A stretch of 64,000 nt of DNA from Oceanospirillum sp048268485 (GTDB lineage Bacteria; Pseudomonadota; Gammaproteobacteria; Pseudomonadales; Halomonadaceae): the NCBI GenBank assembly GCA_048268485.1, contig JBLWVL010000006.1, forward strand, positions 62,001-126,000, read 5' to 3'. Both the position numbers and the translations under genes were made by a program. Shown piece by piece: positions 18,140 to 27,297 of the stretch (position 1 is the stretch's first letter; each line of letters opens with the position of its first letter). The notes beneath the pieces are model-generated. The model had not been told where the DNA came from. It ran no database searches and saw only the letters and a program-made list of their open reading frames with translations.

Positions 18140-18158
18140 CCTCAGGAACAGCCTGAGG
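18140..18158 (+). promoter_or_regulatory. Hairpin touching the ribosome-binding site of the 73-aa gene
   Basis: CCTCAGG at 18140-18146 pairs perfectly with CCTGAGG at 18152-18158 (loop AACAG). The last G residues run directly into GAGGA, the ribosome-binding site for the ATG at 18171. The arrangement could limit or expose translation initiation. Confidence 0.5.
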
Positions 18159-18170
18159 GAGGATACTGAT

Positions 18171-18392
18171 ATGAGACACAACCCCACCGTTGATCACGGT
18201 AAAGTAGATCAGGTTAAAGATGAAATTTTCGATATCTTCATGTCCATAGAAGTGGAAGAACATGAAGAACGTAAGAAAAGTGAAGCACTGAAACAGCTTG
18301 AAGCCCGGCGCGGTATCGAAAAACATTTCGAGAAAAAGCGACTGGTAGAAGAGCTGGATGACTACAACGTGGAGGATGGCGTCAACCACTGA
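18171..18392 (+). CDS. Small charged protein, resembles the PA3496 family
   Basis: The 73-aa protein is very rich in Glu, Lys and Arg and has no membrane span or signal peptide. The C-terminal half (RRGIEKHFEKKRLVEELDDY) has the pattern of small gammaproteobacterial PA3496-family proteins, which are annotated as putative envelope-integrity proteins. I recall this resemblance and could not test it. The ATG at 18171 is chosen because GAGGA lies nine bases upstream. A longer frame from 18060 has no good ribosome-binding site and no family-like residues. The gene is divergent from hexR and converges on glmS. Confidence 0.65.
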   Translation: MRHNPTVDHGKVDQVKDEIFDIFMSIEVEEHEERKKSEALKQLEARRGIEKHFEKKRLVEELDDYNVEDGVNH

Positions 18393-18446
18393 CATCTATG
18401 AAAGTGCGCTCTTTTTTGCCTTAGCAGGGCTGTTTATTCCTGAGGT

Positions 18447-18487
18447 GCCAGTAACCGGCCTGCCGCAACAGGCCGCGGGCTACTGGC
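18447..18487. repeat. Two-part hairpin after glmS
   Basis: The outer arms GCCAGTA (18447-18453) and TACTGGC (18481-18487) enclose inner arms GGCCTG (18457-18462) and CAGGCC (18469-18474). It begins 9 bases after the glmS stop and 55 bases after the convergent 73-aa gene. There is no T run on either strand, so it is not a standard intrinsic terminator. It may end transcription by another route or protect the glmS 3' end. Confidence 0.5.
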
Positions 18488-18495
18488 TGCGTCTC

Positions 18496-20319
18496 TTATT
18501 CCACCGTTACCGATTTTGCCAAATTTCTGGGCTGATCCACATCGGTGCCTTTCAATACAGCAACATGGTAACTCAATAGCTGTAAGGGGATGGTGTAAAC
18601 GATCGGCTCCAGAATTTCCGGTACATCTGGCATCTGCTCTACCTTCAGCCCCTCTTCAGGCTGAATATGGTCGGCTCCGGCAAAAACAAACAATTCCCCA
18701 CCCCGGGCCTTCACTTCCTGAAGGTTCGCTTTCAGTTTATCCAGTAACGCGTTATTAGGCGCGACGGCAATAACCGGCATCTCTTTATCCACTAAAGCCA
18801 GTGGCCCGTGCTTAAGTTCTCCTGCGGGATAGGCTTCCGCATGAATATAAGAGATCTCTTTTAGCTTCAATGCCCCTTCCATTGCGATAGGGTACAGAGG
18901 CCCACGGCCTAAAAAGAGGGTATGGTTTTTCTCGGCAAAGTCCTGTGATAGCACTTCAATATCTTTATCGAGCTTAACGGCGGCAAGTAATAGCACAGGT
19001 AATTGATGCAGCGCCTGTACCAGCTCTGTTTCCTTCGCTTCCGTCAGTCCATGGCGGCGAGCCAATGCAACTGAGAGCATCAAAAGCGCTACCAACTGGG
19101 TTGTAAATGCCTTAGTGGATGCTACTCCAATCTCAGGGCCCGCATTTGTCATCAGGCAAAGGTCTGACTCCCTTACTAATGAGCTCCCAGGCACATTACA
19201 GATCGCAAGGCTCGCCAGCACCTTGTCTTTTACGGCACGTAGTGCTGCTAAGGTATCTGCTGTTTCACCGGACTGTGAGATCGTAATAAAAAGTGTTTTG
19301 GCCGGAATCACATGTTTGCGGTATCGGTATTCGCTGGCCACCTCTATAGAGCAGGGGATACCCGCCAGATCTTCCAACCAATATTTAGCGACCAGGCCTG
19401 CATGGAAACTGGTGCCGCAAGCGATAATCTGCACATGTTGTGCTTTGTCGAACACAGAGGCCGCATCACTGCCAAAGGCCTGTTCCAGTAAGTGCTTATC
19501 AGAAATACGCCCCTGAAGCGTCGCTTTAACCACCTCGGGCTGCTCGTAGATCTCTTTCATCATAAAGTGGCGGAATTCACCCTTATCCACAGTTGAAAGA
19601 CTGTGTTCGAAAGTTTTTATTGGGCGATCGACAACCTTTAGATCAGCATCCCAGACCACCACCGACTCAGAAGTGATCTGAACAAAATCACCTTCTTCCA
19701 GATAGATAAAACGATCCGTAACCTGAAGCAGCGCCATCTGATCTGAGGCGATAAAGTTCTCGCCAATGCCTACGCCAACCACCAAGGGGCTACCTTTACG
19801 AGAAGCTAGAATCTGATTCGGATAATCTTTGTGCAGAACACCAAGAGCAAAGGCACCTTCAAGATGAGAAACCGTTTCCAGAAAAGCATCCTGAAGACTT
19901 TTCCCCTGACTGACTGCACGGGCAACCAGATGAGCAATAACCTCAGTATCGGTATCCGAAGTAAAGACAAAACCATCTTTCTGCAACTGCCGTTTTAGCG
20001 GCTCAAAATTCTCAATAATGCCATTATGAACAATCGCAAGATCATCCCCTGACATATGTGGGTGGGCATTATTCTCCGTAGGTTTTCCATGAGTAGCCCA
20101 ACGGGTATGGGCGATACCACTGTGTCCTCTAAAAGGCGTTTCCTCTTCGGCCTGTGTCAGGTTTTCTACTTTTCCCGCACGACGCAGACGCTGAATTTTT
20201 TCACCTTCAAATACGGCCAAACCTGCTGAGTCGTATCCGCGGTATTCAAGGCGGCGTAAGCCTTCTAATAAGATTCCAGAAACAGGTCTTTGTGCTACCG
20301 CACCAACAATGCCACACAT
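18496..20319 (-). CDS. glmS: Glutamine-fructose-6-phosphate aminotransferase GlmS
   Basis: The enzyme makes glucosamine-6-phosphate, the entry to cell-wall and lipopolysaccharide amino sugars. The 607-aa protein has a class II glutaminase domain that begins with the nucleophile Cys2 (MCGIVGA), with GHSGIAHTRWATHG and the NGIIENF loop. Two SIS domains follow (SQSGETADTLAALR and GRGPLYPIAMEGALKLKE). The start is the ATG at 20319, because Cys must follow Met. A TTG three codons upstream is open but would block maturation. GGAG lies 11 bases before the ATG, which is a little long. The gene follows glmU, so two steps of one pathway are adjacent. Confidence 0.96.
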   Translation of the reverse strand: MCGIVGAVAQRPVSGILLEGLRRLEYRGYDSAGLAVFEGEKIQRLRRAGKVENLTQAEEETPFRGHSGIAHTRWATHGKPTENNAHPHMSGDDLAIVHNGIIENFEPLKRQLQKDGFVFTSDTDTEVIAHLVARAVSQGKSLQDAFLETVSHLEGAFALGVLHKDYPNQILASRKGSPLVVGVGIGENFIASDQMALLQVTDRFIYLEEGDFVQITSESVVVWDADLKVVDRPIKTFEHSLSTVDKGEFRHFMMKEIYEQPEVVKATLQGRISDKHLLEQAFGSDAASVFDKAQHVQIIACGTSFHAGLVAKYWLEDLAGIPCSIEVASEYRYRKHVIPAKTLFITISQSGETADTLAALRAVKDKVLASLAICNVPGSSLVRESDLCLMTNAGPEIGVASTKAFTTQLVALLMLSVALARRHGLTEAKETELVQALHQLPVLLLAAVKLDKDIEVLSQDFAEKNHTLFLGRGPLYPIAMEGALKLKEISYIHAEAYPAGELKHGPLALVDKEMPVIAVAPNNALLDKLKANLQEVKARGGELFVFAGADHIQPEEGLKVEQMPDVPEILEPIVYTIPLQLLSYHVAVLKGTDVDQPRNLAKSVTVE

Positions 20320-20381
20320 TGGGGACAACTCTCCTAAAACAATGATTTAACCTGATGAAAGATCCAGCGCTGAGTTCAGGT

Positions 20382-21734
20382 TTACTTATTTTTCCAACCG
20401 GCCTTAGCGATCTGTTTGCCCCGCCCAACCGCCAGAGCATCGGCTTCCACATCTTTTGTAATGGTCGACCCGGCTCCAACTACAGCATTTGCACCGATAG
20501 ACACAGGCGCAACCAAAGAACTGTTTGAGCCAATAAAGGCCCCATCACCAATCTCAGTTTTAAACTTATTCACACCATCATAGTTACAGGTGATGGTCCC
20601 TGCGCCAATGTTAACTTTAGCACCAATATTCGCATCACCAATGTACGTCAGATGGTTCACTTTGGCACCGACCCCGATCACACTTTTTTTAGTTTCAACA
20701 AAGTTACCGACTTTAGCGCCCGCTTTCAGTTCACTGGCCGGCCGGATACGAGCAAAAGGTCCAATAGAGCAAGATTCGGCAATACTGGCACCATCAATGA
20801 CACTGTTTGCATCGACCTGAGTGTTAGCACCAAGAGTTGAGTTTTTGATCACACAGTTAGGGCCAATCTGTACCCCATCACCTAGGACTACATCACCTTC
20901 AAACAGAGTATTAATATCAATAAAGCAATCACGCCCGACCGTAAGCGAACCCCGAATATCAATACGGGCTGGGTCTGCTAAGCTAGCCCCTTCAATCATT
21001 AACTGCTCGGCGAGCTGGCGCTGATACCAGCGTTCCAGTTCTGCTTGTTGTTGGCGATTATTAACGCCTTGTACTTCCTGTTCAAAATCAGGTTGAGCCG
21101 TTTTAACCGCTACGCCAGATTTAGATGCCATGGCGATAACATCGGTTAAATAATACTCACCTTGAGCATTTTCACTGGATAGTTTTGGCAACCATTCTGC
21201 CAGCTGTGGCTGCGTTAACGCCATAATGCCGGTATTGATCTCTTGAATTTTTAGTTGCTCATCATTGGCATCTTTCTGCTCAACAATTGCGGTGACTAAA
21301 CCAGCCCCATCCCGAACAATACGACCATAACCGTTGGGGTTCACAAGATTAACCGTCAACAAGGCCATCTGCTGGTCATTAACCTGAGCCAACAAGTTTT
21401 CAAAAATAACCGAAGGTGTTAAAGGCACGTCACCGTATAACACTAAAACCTGACTGCCTTGGGTTAGGTAAGGCAGTGCCTGAGCAACAGCATGACCTGT
21501 GCCTAACTGCTCCTGCTGCACAATAAAGTTAACATCTTGACCCGCAAGCGCTTCTTTAACGCGATCGCCACCATGACCAATAACAATATGGACTCGTCTG
21601 TTATCCAGCATTTTGGCTTGATCCAACACATGTTGAACCATAGGTTTACCTGCAATGCCGTGCAGTACCTTAGGCATATCAGAGCACATACGCGTACCCT
21701 GGCCTGCAGCCAGAATTACAATATCAGTCACCAT
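20382..21734 (-). CDS. glmU: Bifunctional GlmU: glucosamine-1-P acetyltransferase / UDP-GlcNAc pyrophosphorylase
   Basis: The 450-aa enzyme catalyses the last two steps to UDP-N-acetylglucosamine. The N-terminal uridylyltransferase domain (about 1-230) has LAAGQGTRMCSDMPKVL and the YGDVPL motif. The C-terminal left-handed beta-helix (about 250-440) shows many hexapeptide repeats such as IGPNCVI, VGAGSTI and IGAGTITCNYDG. The length matches the family (about 455). It lies 62 bases upstream of glmS on the same strand and behind the atpC terminator, so glmU-glmS is probably its own unit. Confidence 0.97.
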   Translation of the reverse strand: MVTDIVILAAGQGTRMCSDMPKVLHGIAGKPMVQHVLDQAKMLDNRRVHIVIGHGGDRVKEALAGQDVNFIVQQEQLGTGHAVAQALPYLTQGSQVLVLYGDVPLTPSVIFENLLAQVNDQQMALLTVNLVNPNGYGRIVRDGAGLVTAIVEQKDANDEQLKIQEINTGIMALTQPQLAEWLPKLSSENAQGEYYLTDVIAMASKSGVAVKTAQPDFEQEVQGVNNRQQQAELERWYQRQLAEQLMIEGASLADPARIDIRGSLTVGRDCFIDINTLFEGDVVLGDGVQIGPNCVIKNSTLGANTQVDANSVIDGASIAESCSIGPFARIRPASELKAGAKVGNFVETKKSVIGVGAKVNHLTYIGDANIGAKVNIGAGTITCNYDGVNKFKTEIGDGAFIGSNSSLVAPVSIGANAVVGAGSTITKDVEADALAVGRGKQIAKAGWKNK

Positions 21735-21805
21735 ACTGTAGGTCCTTAACGGGGTTAGAAAAATTCAGAAAAGAAGGGGAGGGTAGAGTAGGACAAATTA
21801 CGGAT

Positions 21806-21834
21806 AAAAAAAAGGCGGCCTAGGCCGCCTTTTT
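21806..21834 (-). terminator. Intrinsic terminator of the atp operon
   Basis: The palindrome GGCGGC-CTAG-GCCGCC is flanked by eight A on the left and five T on the right. On the minus strand this is a strong hairpin with eight T, placed 12 bases after atpC. It could also work weakly in the other direction. Confidence 0.92.
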
Positions 21835-21845
21835 GTTCGGTACTG

Positions 21846-22271
21846 TTAAGCACCCAGCTTCCGACGTAACTGCTGGACTGTACGCAAACGCGCAGCAGCC
21901 TGAGCCAGTTCAGCCGCAGCCTTGGAGTATTCGAACTCAGATGACTGATTACTCAGTGAGCGTGCAGCTGTTGCTTTCGCTTCAGCGGCCTCAGCTTCAT
22001 CAATCTCTTTAGCCCGAACAGCAGAGTCAGCCAGTACGGTTACCCGGTTCGGTTGAACCTCGATAAAACCGCCAGACACGTAGAAAATTTCTTCTCCACC
22101 GCTCTGCGTGTTTACCCGGACAGGGCCCGGTTGTAGTTCCGACAGTAATGGTGCGTGGCCTGGTGTAATACCCAGGTCACCCAGCACACCGGCGGCAACA
22201 ACCAGATCCACACGGCCGGAGAAAATCGACTCCTCGGCACTTACGATATCGCAGTGGACGGTCATAGCCAT
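21846..22271 (-). CDS. atpC: ATP synthase F1 epsilon subunit
   Basis: The 141-aa protein has the N-terminal beta sandwich (VHCDIVSAEESIFSG, GDLGITPGHAPLL) and a C-terminal two-helix region (about 90-141) that inhibits the enzyme in the up position. It is part of the central stalk with gamma. It is the last gene of the operon, 35 bases after atpD, and is followed by a strong terminator. Confidence 0.96.
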   Translation of the reverse strand: MAMTVHCDIVSAEESIFSGRVDLVVAAGVLGDLGITPGHAPLLSELQPGPVRVNTQSGGEEIFYVSGGFIEVQPNRVTVLADSAVRAKEIDEAEAAEAKATAARSLSNQSSEFEYSKAAAELAQAAARLRTVQQLRRKLGA

Positions 22272-22306
22272 GGTCTCGCCTCTCTTACTTCCGGGAAAAA
22301 GCGAAC

Positions 22307-23680
22307 TTATTTATTCGCTTTCTCTACTGCTTCATCGATGCTGCCAACCATGTAGAACGCCTGCTCAGGCAGTTCGTCATACTGGCCATCCAGAATGCCT
22401 TTGAAGCCACTAATAGTGTCTTTCAGAGACACATACTTACCAGGTGCACCGGTAAATACCTCAGCAACGAAGAACGGCTGAGAAAGGAAGCGCTGAATCT
22501 TACGGGCACGGGATACGGTCTGCTTATCTTCATCAGACAGCTCATCCATACCCAGGATCGCAATAATATCTTTCAGCTCTTTGTAACGCTGCAGAGTACC
22601 CTGTACGCCACGAGCAACATCATAGTGCTCCTGACCAATAACCAGAGGGTCCAGCTGACGAGAAGTAGAATCCAGTGGATCAACCGCTGGGTAAATACCC
22701 AGAGAGGCAATATCACGGGACAGTACAACTGTTGCGTCCAAGTGAGAGAAGGTTGTTGCCGGAGATGGATCCGTCAAGTCATCCGCAGGTACATATACCG
22801 CCTGAATAGAGGTAATAGAACCTGATTTAGTTGACGTAATACGCTCCTGCAGTACACCCATCTCTTCCGCTAGCGTAGGCTGATAACCTACTGCAGAAGG
22901 CATACGACCCAGCAGTGCTGATACTTCAGTACCCGCCAGAGTATAACGGTAGATGTTATCTACAAAGAACAGAACGTCACGGCCTTCGTCACGGAATTTC
23001 TCTGCCATAGTCAGACCTGTCAGAGCTACACGCAGGCGGTTACCCGGTGGCTCATTCATCTGACCATATACCAGAGATACTTTATCCAGTACGTTTGAGT
23101 CGGTCATTTCGTGGTAGAAATCGTTACCCTCACGAGTACGCTCACCAACACCTGCAAACACGGAGAAGCCGGAGTGCTCGATCGCGATATTACGGATCAG
23201 CTCCATCATGTTTACGGTTTTACCAACACCGGCACCACCAAACAGACCAACTTTACCACCTTTAGCAAACGGGCAAACAAGGTCGATTACCTTGATACCG
23301 GTTTCCAGCAGTTCAGTACTGTTTGATTGTTCTGCGTAAGTTGGTGCAGAACGGTGAATTGGCATACGTTCTTCTTCGCCGATCTCGCCTTTCTCATCGA
23401 TAGGGCGACCCAGAACGTCCATGATACGACCCAGTGTTTTTGTACCAACCGGTACAGAAATTGGGTTATTTGTATTGACTGCTTCCAGTCCGCGCTTCAG
23501 ACCCTCGGTAGAGCCCATCGCAATTGTACGTACAACACCGTCACCCAGCTGTTGCTGAACTTCTAGAGTAATCTCGGTGTTAGTAACCGTCAGCGCGTCG
23601 TAAACTTTTGGCACGGAATCACGTGGGAATTCCACGTCGATTACGGCGCCGATAATCTGAACGATACGTCCGCTACTCAT
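22307..23680 (-). CDS. atpD: ATP synthase F1 beta subunit
   Basis: The 457-aa catalytic subunit has P-loop GGAGVGKTV, the catalytic Glu in GERTREGNDFYHEM, Walker B-type VLFFVDNIYRYTLAGTEVS and the C-terminal DELSDEDK (DELSEED-like) sequence. The residue after the Walker B FFVDNI core is Tyr (DNIYRY), where Phe (DNIFRF) is usual, a mild variation. Length and order are typical. Confidence 0.97.
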   Translation of the reverse strand: MSSGRIVQIIGAVIDVEFPRDSVPKVYDALTVTNTEITLEVQQQLGDGVVRTIAMGSTEGLKRGLEAVNTNNPISVPVGTKTLGRIMDVLGRPIDEKGEIGEEERMPIHRSAPTYAEQSNSTELLETGIKVIDLVCPFAKGGKVGLFGGAGVGKTVNMMELIRNIAIEHSGFSVFAGVGERTREGNDFYHEMTDSNVLDKVSLVYGQMNEPPGNRLRVALTGLTMAEKFRDEGRDVLFFVDNIYRYTLAGTEVSALLGRMPSAVGYQPTLAEEMGVLQERITSTKSGSITSIQAVYVPADDLTDPSPATTFSHLDATVVLSRDIASLGIYPAVDPLDSTSRQLDPLVIGQEHYDVARGVQGTLQRYKELKDIIAILGMDELSDEDKQTVSRARKIQRFLSQPFFVAEVFTGAPGKYVSLKDTISGFKGILDGQYDELPEQAFYMVGSIDEAVEKANK

Positions 23681-23731
23681 TTTGGTTCCTCTTAAACCTG
23701 TAATTGAAACCTGCTTGTGTATGGCTACGGA

Positions 23732-24589
23732 TTAAACCGCCGCAGCTCCACCAACAATCTCGGAAATTTCCTGCGTAATCGCAGCCTGACGTGCCTTGTT
23801 GTAAACCAGCTGAAGGCTGTTAATCAGGTCACCTGCGTTATCGGTCGCATTTTTCATGGCCAACATACGCGCAGATTGTTCACAAGCATTATTCTCGACC
23901 ACTGCCTGATACGTTTGAGATTCGACATAACGTACCAGTACCTTATCCAGAAGCTCTTTGGCATCTGGTTCGTACAGGTAATCCCAGTGATCAGAGGTGG
24001 TTTCCTCTTCAGCCTGCAAAGGCAGCAGCTGCTGTACGAGGGGCTTCTGGGTCATGGTGTTTACAAAGTTGTTATAAACCAGGTAAACACGATCCAGTTC
24101 GCCGGCATCGTACGCATCAAGTACTACCTTGACACTACCAATCAGATCGCTCGCAACCGGGGCATCACCGAGCCCGGTTTTAGTTGCCAGAACTTCACCA
24201 CCATAAGAACGGAAGAAAGTAACAGCCTTAGAGCCGATTGCGCAGAACTTCTGCTCCACACCTTTCTCATTCCACTCTTTCATGCTCTTTAACAGTGCTT
24301 TGAACAAGTTAACGTTCAGACCACCGCAAAGACCACGATCGGAAGCAACAACGATGTAACCAACACGCTTTACATCACGCTCTTCCATATACTGGTGGCG
24401 ATATTCCGGAGTTGCATTCGCAATATGGCCTACAACTTTACGAATCTGTTTGGCATAAGGCTGGCTGGCGGCCATGCGATCCTGTGCACGGCGCATCTTA
24501 CTCGCGGCAACCATCTCCATCGCGCTGGTAATCTTGCGCGTGTTACCGATGCTCGCGATCTGGTTTTTAATCTCTTTTCCGACTGCCAT
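23732..24589 (-). CDS. atpG: ATP synthase F1 gamma subunit
   Basis: The 285-aa rotor shaft has the long N-terminal helix (KEIKNQIASIGNTRKITSAM), the central domain start SDRGLCGGLN, and the C-terminal helix (ARMLAMKNATDNAGDLI) that reaches into the alpha-beta ring. It lies between atpA and atpD as in other proteobacteria. Confidence 0.97.
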   Translation of the reverse strand: MAVGKEIKNQIASIGNTRKITSAMEMVAASKMRRAQDRMAASQPYAKQIRKVVGHIANATPEYRHQYMEERDVKRVGYIVVASDRGLCGGLNVNLFKALLKSMKEWNEKGVEQKFCAIGSKAVTFFRSYGGEVLATKTGLGDAPVASDLIGSVKVVLDAYDAGELDRVYLVYNNFVNTMTQKPLVQQLLPLQAEEETTSDHWDYLYEPDAKELLDKVLVRYVESQTYQAVVENNACEQSARMLAMKNATDNAGDLINSLQLVYNKARQAAITQEISEIVGGAAAV

Positions 24590-24659
24590 AGCATCTCGCC
24601 TTATTCAAAAAACAAACTTAACTCAGTAACGGCCCACAGCGGAGCTGTGGGCACAACGC

Positions 24660-26204
24660 TTACCAGGTTTGAGTTGCTTTGAATTGCTCAACACCAGCTT
24701 TAAAGCCAGCTTTGATTTCGTCGTTGAAAGCGCCAGATTGGTTAACTTCAGCCATAAAGTCAGCTTTTTCTGCGTTAAAATAAGCCAGAATAGCTGTTTC
24801 GAAGTCACCAATTTTGTTAACTGGCACATCGTCCAGATAACCTTCGTTAGCGGCGTACAGAACAACACCCATTTCAGCAATGGACATTGGAGAGTACTGC
24901 TTCTGCTTCATCAGCTCTGTTACGCGCTGACCATGCTCAAGCTGCTTACGGGTTGCTTCATCAAGATCAGAAGCAAACTGGGAGAAAGCTGCCAGCTCGC
25001 GGTACTGAGCCAGAGCCAGACGAATACCGCCGCCCAGTTTCGAAATCAGTTTAGTCTGAGCTGCACCACCAACACGGGATACGGAGATACCAGCGTTCAT
25101 TGCAGGACGAATACCCGCGTTAAACATATTGGTCTCAACAAAGATCTGACCATCAGTAATGGAGATCACGTTAGTTGGTACGAATGCAGATACGTCACCA
25201 CCCTGGGTTTCAATGATAGGCAGCGCGGTAAGAGAACCGGTTTGACCTTTCACTTCGCCCTTCGTGAACTGCTCAACGTATTCAGCATTCACACGGGATG
25301 CACGCTCCAGCAAACGGGAGTGCAGATAGAAAACATCACCTGGGTATGCTTCACGACCTGGCGGACGACGCAGCAGCAGGGAAATCTGACGATATGCCCA
25401 AGCCTGCTTAGTCAGATCGTCATAAACGATCAGTGCATCTTCACCGCGGTCACGGAAGTATTCACCCATAGTACAACCGGCATACGGAGCCAGGAACTGC
25501 ATTGCTGCAGGATCAGAAGCACCGGCGTTAACAACGATGGTATTTTCCATCGCGCCATGCTCTTCCAGCTTACGTACAACGTTTGCAATCGTAGACTGCT
25601 TCTGACCGATCGCCACGTAAACACAGGTGATACCTGAGTCTTTCTGGTTGATGATCGCGTCAATTGCGATAGCAGTTTTACCAATTTGACGGTCGCCAAT
25701 AATCAGCTCACGCTGACCACGACCCACCGGTACCATCGCATCAATCGCCTTATAACCTGTCTGAACAGGCTGATCTACCGATTGACGGGCGATAACACCC
25801 GGTGCAACTTTTTCTACGGCATCTGTCAGTTTGGCATTAATTGGACCTTTGCCATCAACAGGATTACCCAGTGCGTCAACAACACGGCCTTTCAGTTCCG
25901 GACCTACCGGTACTTCAAGGATGCGGCCAGTACACTTGGCTGTCATGCCTTCTTGTAGTGTCAGGTAATCACCCAGCACTACTGCACCTACGGAATCACG
26001 TTCCAGGTTCATCGCCATGCCGTAAACGCTGCCAGGGAACTCAATCATTTCCCCGTACATAACGTCAGCCAGACCATGAACGGTTACGATACCGTCAGAT
26101 ACGCTTACAATGGTGCCCTCAGTACGGGCTTCAGAAGAAACATCGGTATTCTCGATGCGCTTCTTGATAATTTCGCTGATCTCAGATGGATTCAGTTGCT
26201 GCAT
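24660..26204 (-). CDS. atpA: ATP synthase F1 alpha subunit
   Basis: The 514-aa non-catalytic nucleotide-binding subunit has P-loop GDRQIGKTAIA, QKQSTIANVVRKLEEHG, DDLTKQAWAYRQISLLLRRP and the arginine-finger region SVSRVGGAAQ. Full length. A 322-codon open frame on the opposite strand (24669-25637) is a coding shadow. Confidence 0.98.
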   Translation of the reverse strand: MQQLNPSEISEIIKKRIENTDVSSEARTEGTIVSVSDGIVTVHGLADVMYGEMIEFPGSVYGMAMNLERDSVGAVVLGDYLTLQEGMTAKCTGRILEVPVGPELKGRVVDALGNPVDGKGPINAKLTDAVEKVAPGVIARQSVDQPVQTGYKAIDAMVPVGRGQRELIIGDRQIGKTAIAIDAIINQKDSGITCVYVAIGQKQSTIANVVRKLEEHGAMENTIVVNAGASDPAAMQFLAPYAGCTMGEYFRDRGEDALIVYDDLTKQAWAYRQISLLLRRPPGREAYPGDVFYLHSRLLERASRVNAEYVEQFTKGEVKGQTGSLTALPIIETQGGDVSAFVPTNVISITDGQIFVETNMFNAGIRPAMNAGISVSRVGGAAQTKLISKLGGGIRLALAQYRELAAFSQFASDLDEATRKQLEHGQRVTELMKQKQYSPMSIAEMGVVLYAANEGYLDDVPVNKIGDFETAILAYFNAEKADFMAEVNQSGAFNDEIKAGFKAGVEQFKATQTW

Positions 26205-26220
26205 GCCATGTCCCTCAAAC

Positions 26221-26754
26221 TCAGGAATTCATTGCCTCGGCCAATTTCGCAAGCTTTCCACGTACTGAACCGTCAATAACAGTATCGCCAGCATGGATAA
26301 GTACGCCGCCGATCAGGCTTTGATCAACCTGAGTCTGGATTTTAATTTCACGATTCAGACGCTTTTGCAGAGCTTGTGCCAATTTGGTCTGCTGTTCACT
26401 TGTCAGCTCATAGGCAGAAGTAATTTCTACCTCAACCGTTTGTTCCTGTTCTGCTTTCAGCGTCTCAAACTGCTCTGCAATTTGAGGGAACAGAGGCAAA
26501 CGGCCTACTTCGCTCAGTGTCTGTACAAAATTCTTACCGTTTTCATCCAGGTCAGAGCAGATATCAATAATGATCCCTACTTTCTGTTCCTGACTGATTG
26601 CCGGATTGCCCAGAACATTCTGAACTGCTGAGTCCGATACAGCTTCTGCTGCCAGACCCAACATTTTAGACCATTCGGCCAATTTGCCCTGGCTCAAAGC
26701 ATACTCAAACGCAGCTTTTGCATACGGCCGGGCAACAGTGCTTAATTCAGCCAT
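26221..26754 (-). CDS. atpH: ATP synthase F1 delta subunit
   Basis: The 177-aa subunit joins F1 to the peripheral stalk. The N-terminal helical bundle begins ARPYAKAAFEYAL. The C-terminal signature region reads KLNREIKIQTQVDQSLIGG and then VRGKLAKLAEAM, in place of the commoner GSVRGRLxRL. It sits 16 bases upstream of atpA. Confidence 0.96.
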   Translation of the reverse strand: MAELSTVARPYAKAAFEYALSQGKLAEWSKMLGLAAEAVSDSAVQNVLGNPAISQEQKVGIIIDICSDLDENGKNFVQTLSEVGRLPLFPQIAEQFETLKAEQEQTVEVEITSAYELTSEQQTKLAQALQKRLNREIKIQTQVDQSLIGGVLIHAGDTVIDGSVRGKLAKLAEAMNS

Positions 26755-26766
26755 CGGTCACCTCGC

Positions 26767-27237
26767 TTAAAGCTCAGCTGCGAGTTTCTCTACAAGCTCA
26801 GCGTGGGCTTTTTCATCAATAGAAGCGTTAAGAACCTGCTCTGCGCCTTTCAGTGCCAATGCTGACACCTGGGCACGAAGCTCTTCTTTCGCACGGTTTA
26901 CTTCTTGCTCAACTTCAGCTTGAGCAGCAGCAAGTAAACGGGCGCCTTCAGAACGTGCGTTCTCTTTTGCTTCATCAACGATTTGATTAGCTCGCTTGTT
27001 TGCTTGCTCTATAATCAGGGCTGCTTGTTCTTTGCCTTCACGCAGCTGTTTACCGGCTTGTTCTTGAGCCAGTTCCAGGTCACGTGCAGCACGACTTGCA
27101 GCATCCAAACCATCTGCAATCTTCTTCTGACGAGCCTGCATCGCTTCCATTACTGGAGGCCATACATACTTCATACAAAACCAGACGAAGATCGCAAACG
27201 AGATGGCTTGGCCTACGAGTGTTAAGTTCAGATTCAC
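26767..27237 (-). CDS. atpF: ATP synthase F0 b subunit
   Basis: The 156-aa peripheral stalk protein has one N-terminal membrane helix (about 5-25, IFVWFCMKYVWPPVM) and then a long charged Ala/Glu/Lys/Gln-rich helix for dimerisation. The length matches E. coli b exactly (156). It lies 12 bases upstream of atpH. Confidence 0.97.
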   Translation of the reverse strand: MNLNLTLVGQAISFAIFVWFCMKYVWPPVMEAMQARQKKIADGLDAASRAARDLELAQEQAGKQLREGKEQAALIIEQANKRANQIVDEAKENARSEGARLLAAAQAEVEQEVNRAKEELRAQVSALALKGAEQVLNASIDEKAHAELVEKLAAEL

Positions 27238-27297
27238 GCCATCACCCCTTGCTTTTCAATGTTGATCTATTAAGGGTTAAAAAAACCAGCTTAAAGA

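Noticed and set aside
23615..23630. parS-like CACGTG in atpD
   Set aside because: Five of fourteen positions differ from the parS consensus, and the flanks are not palindromic in the parS manner.
24669..25637. 322-codon open frame on the plus strand
   Set aside because: It lies wholly inside atpA on the other strand, has no domain, and the real gene is highly conserved there. It is a coding shadow.
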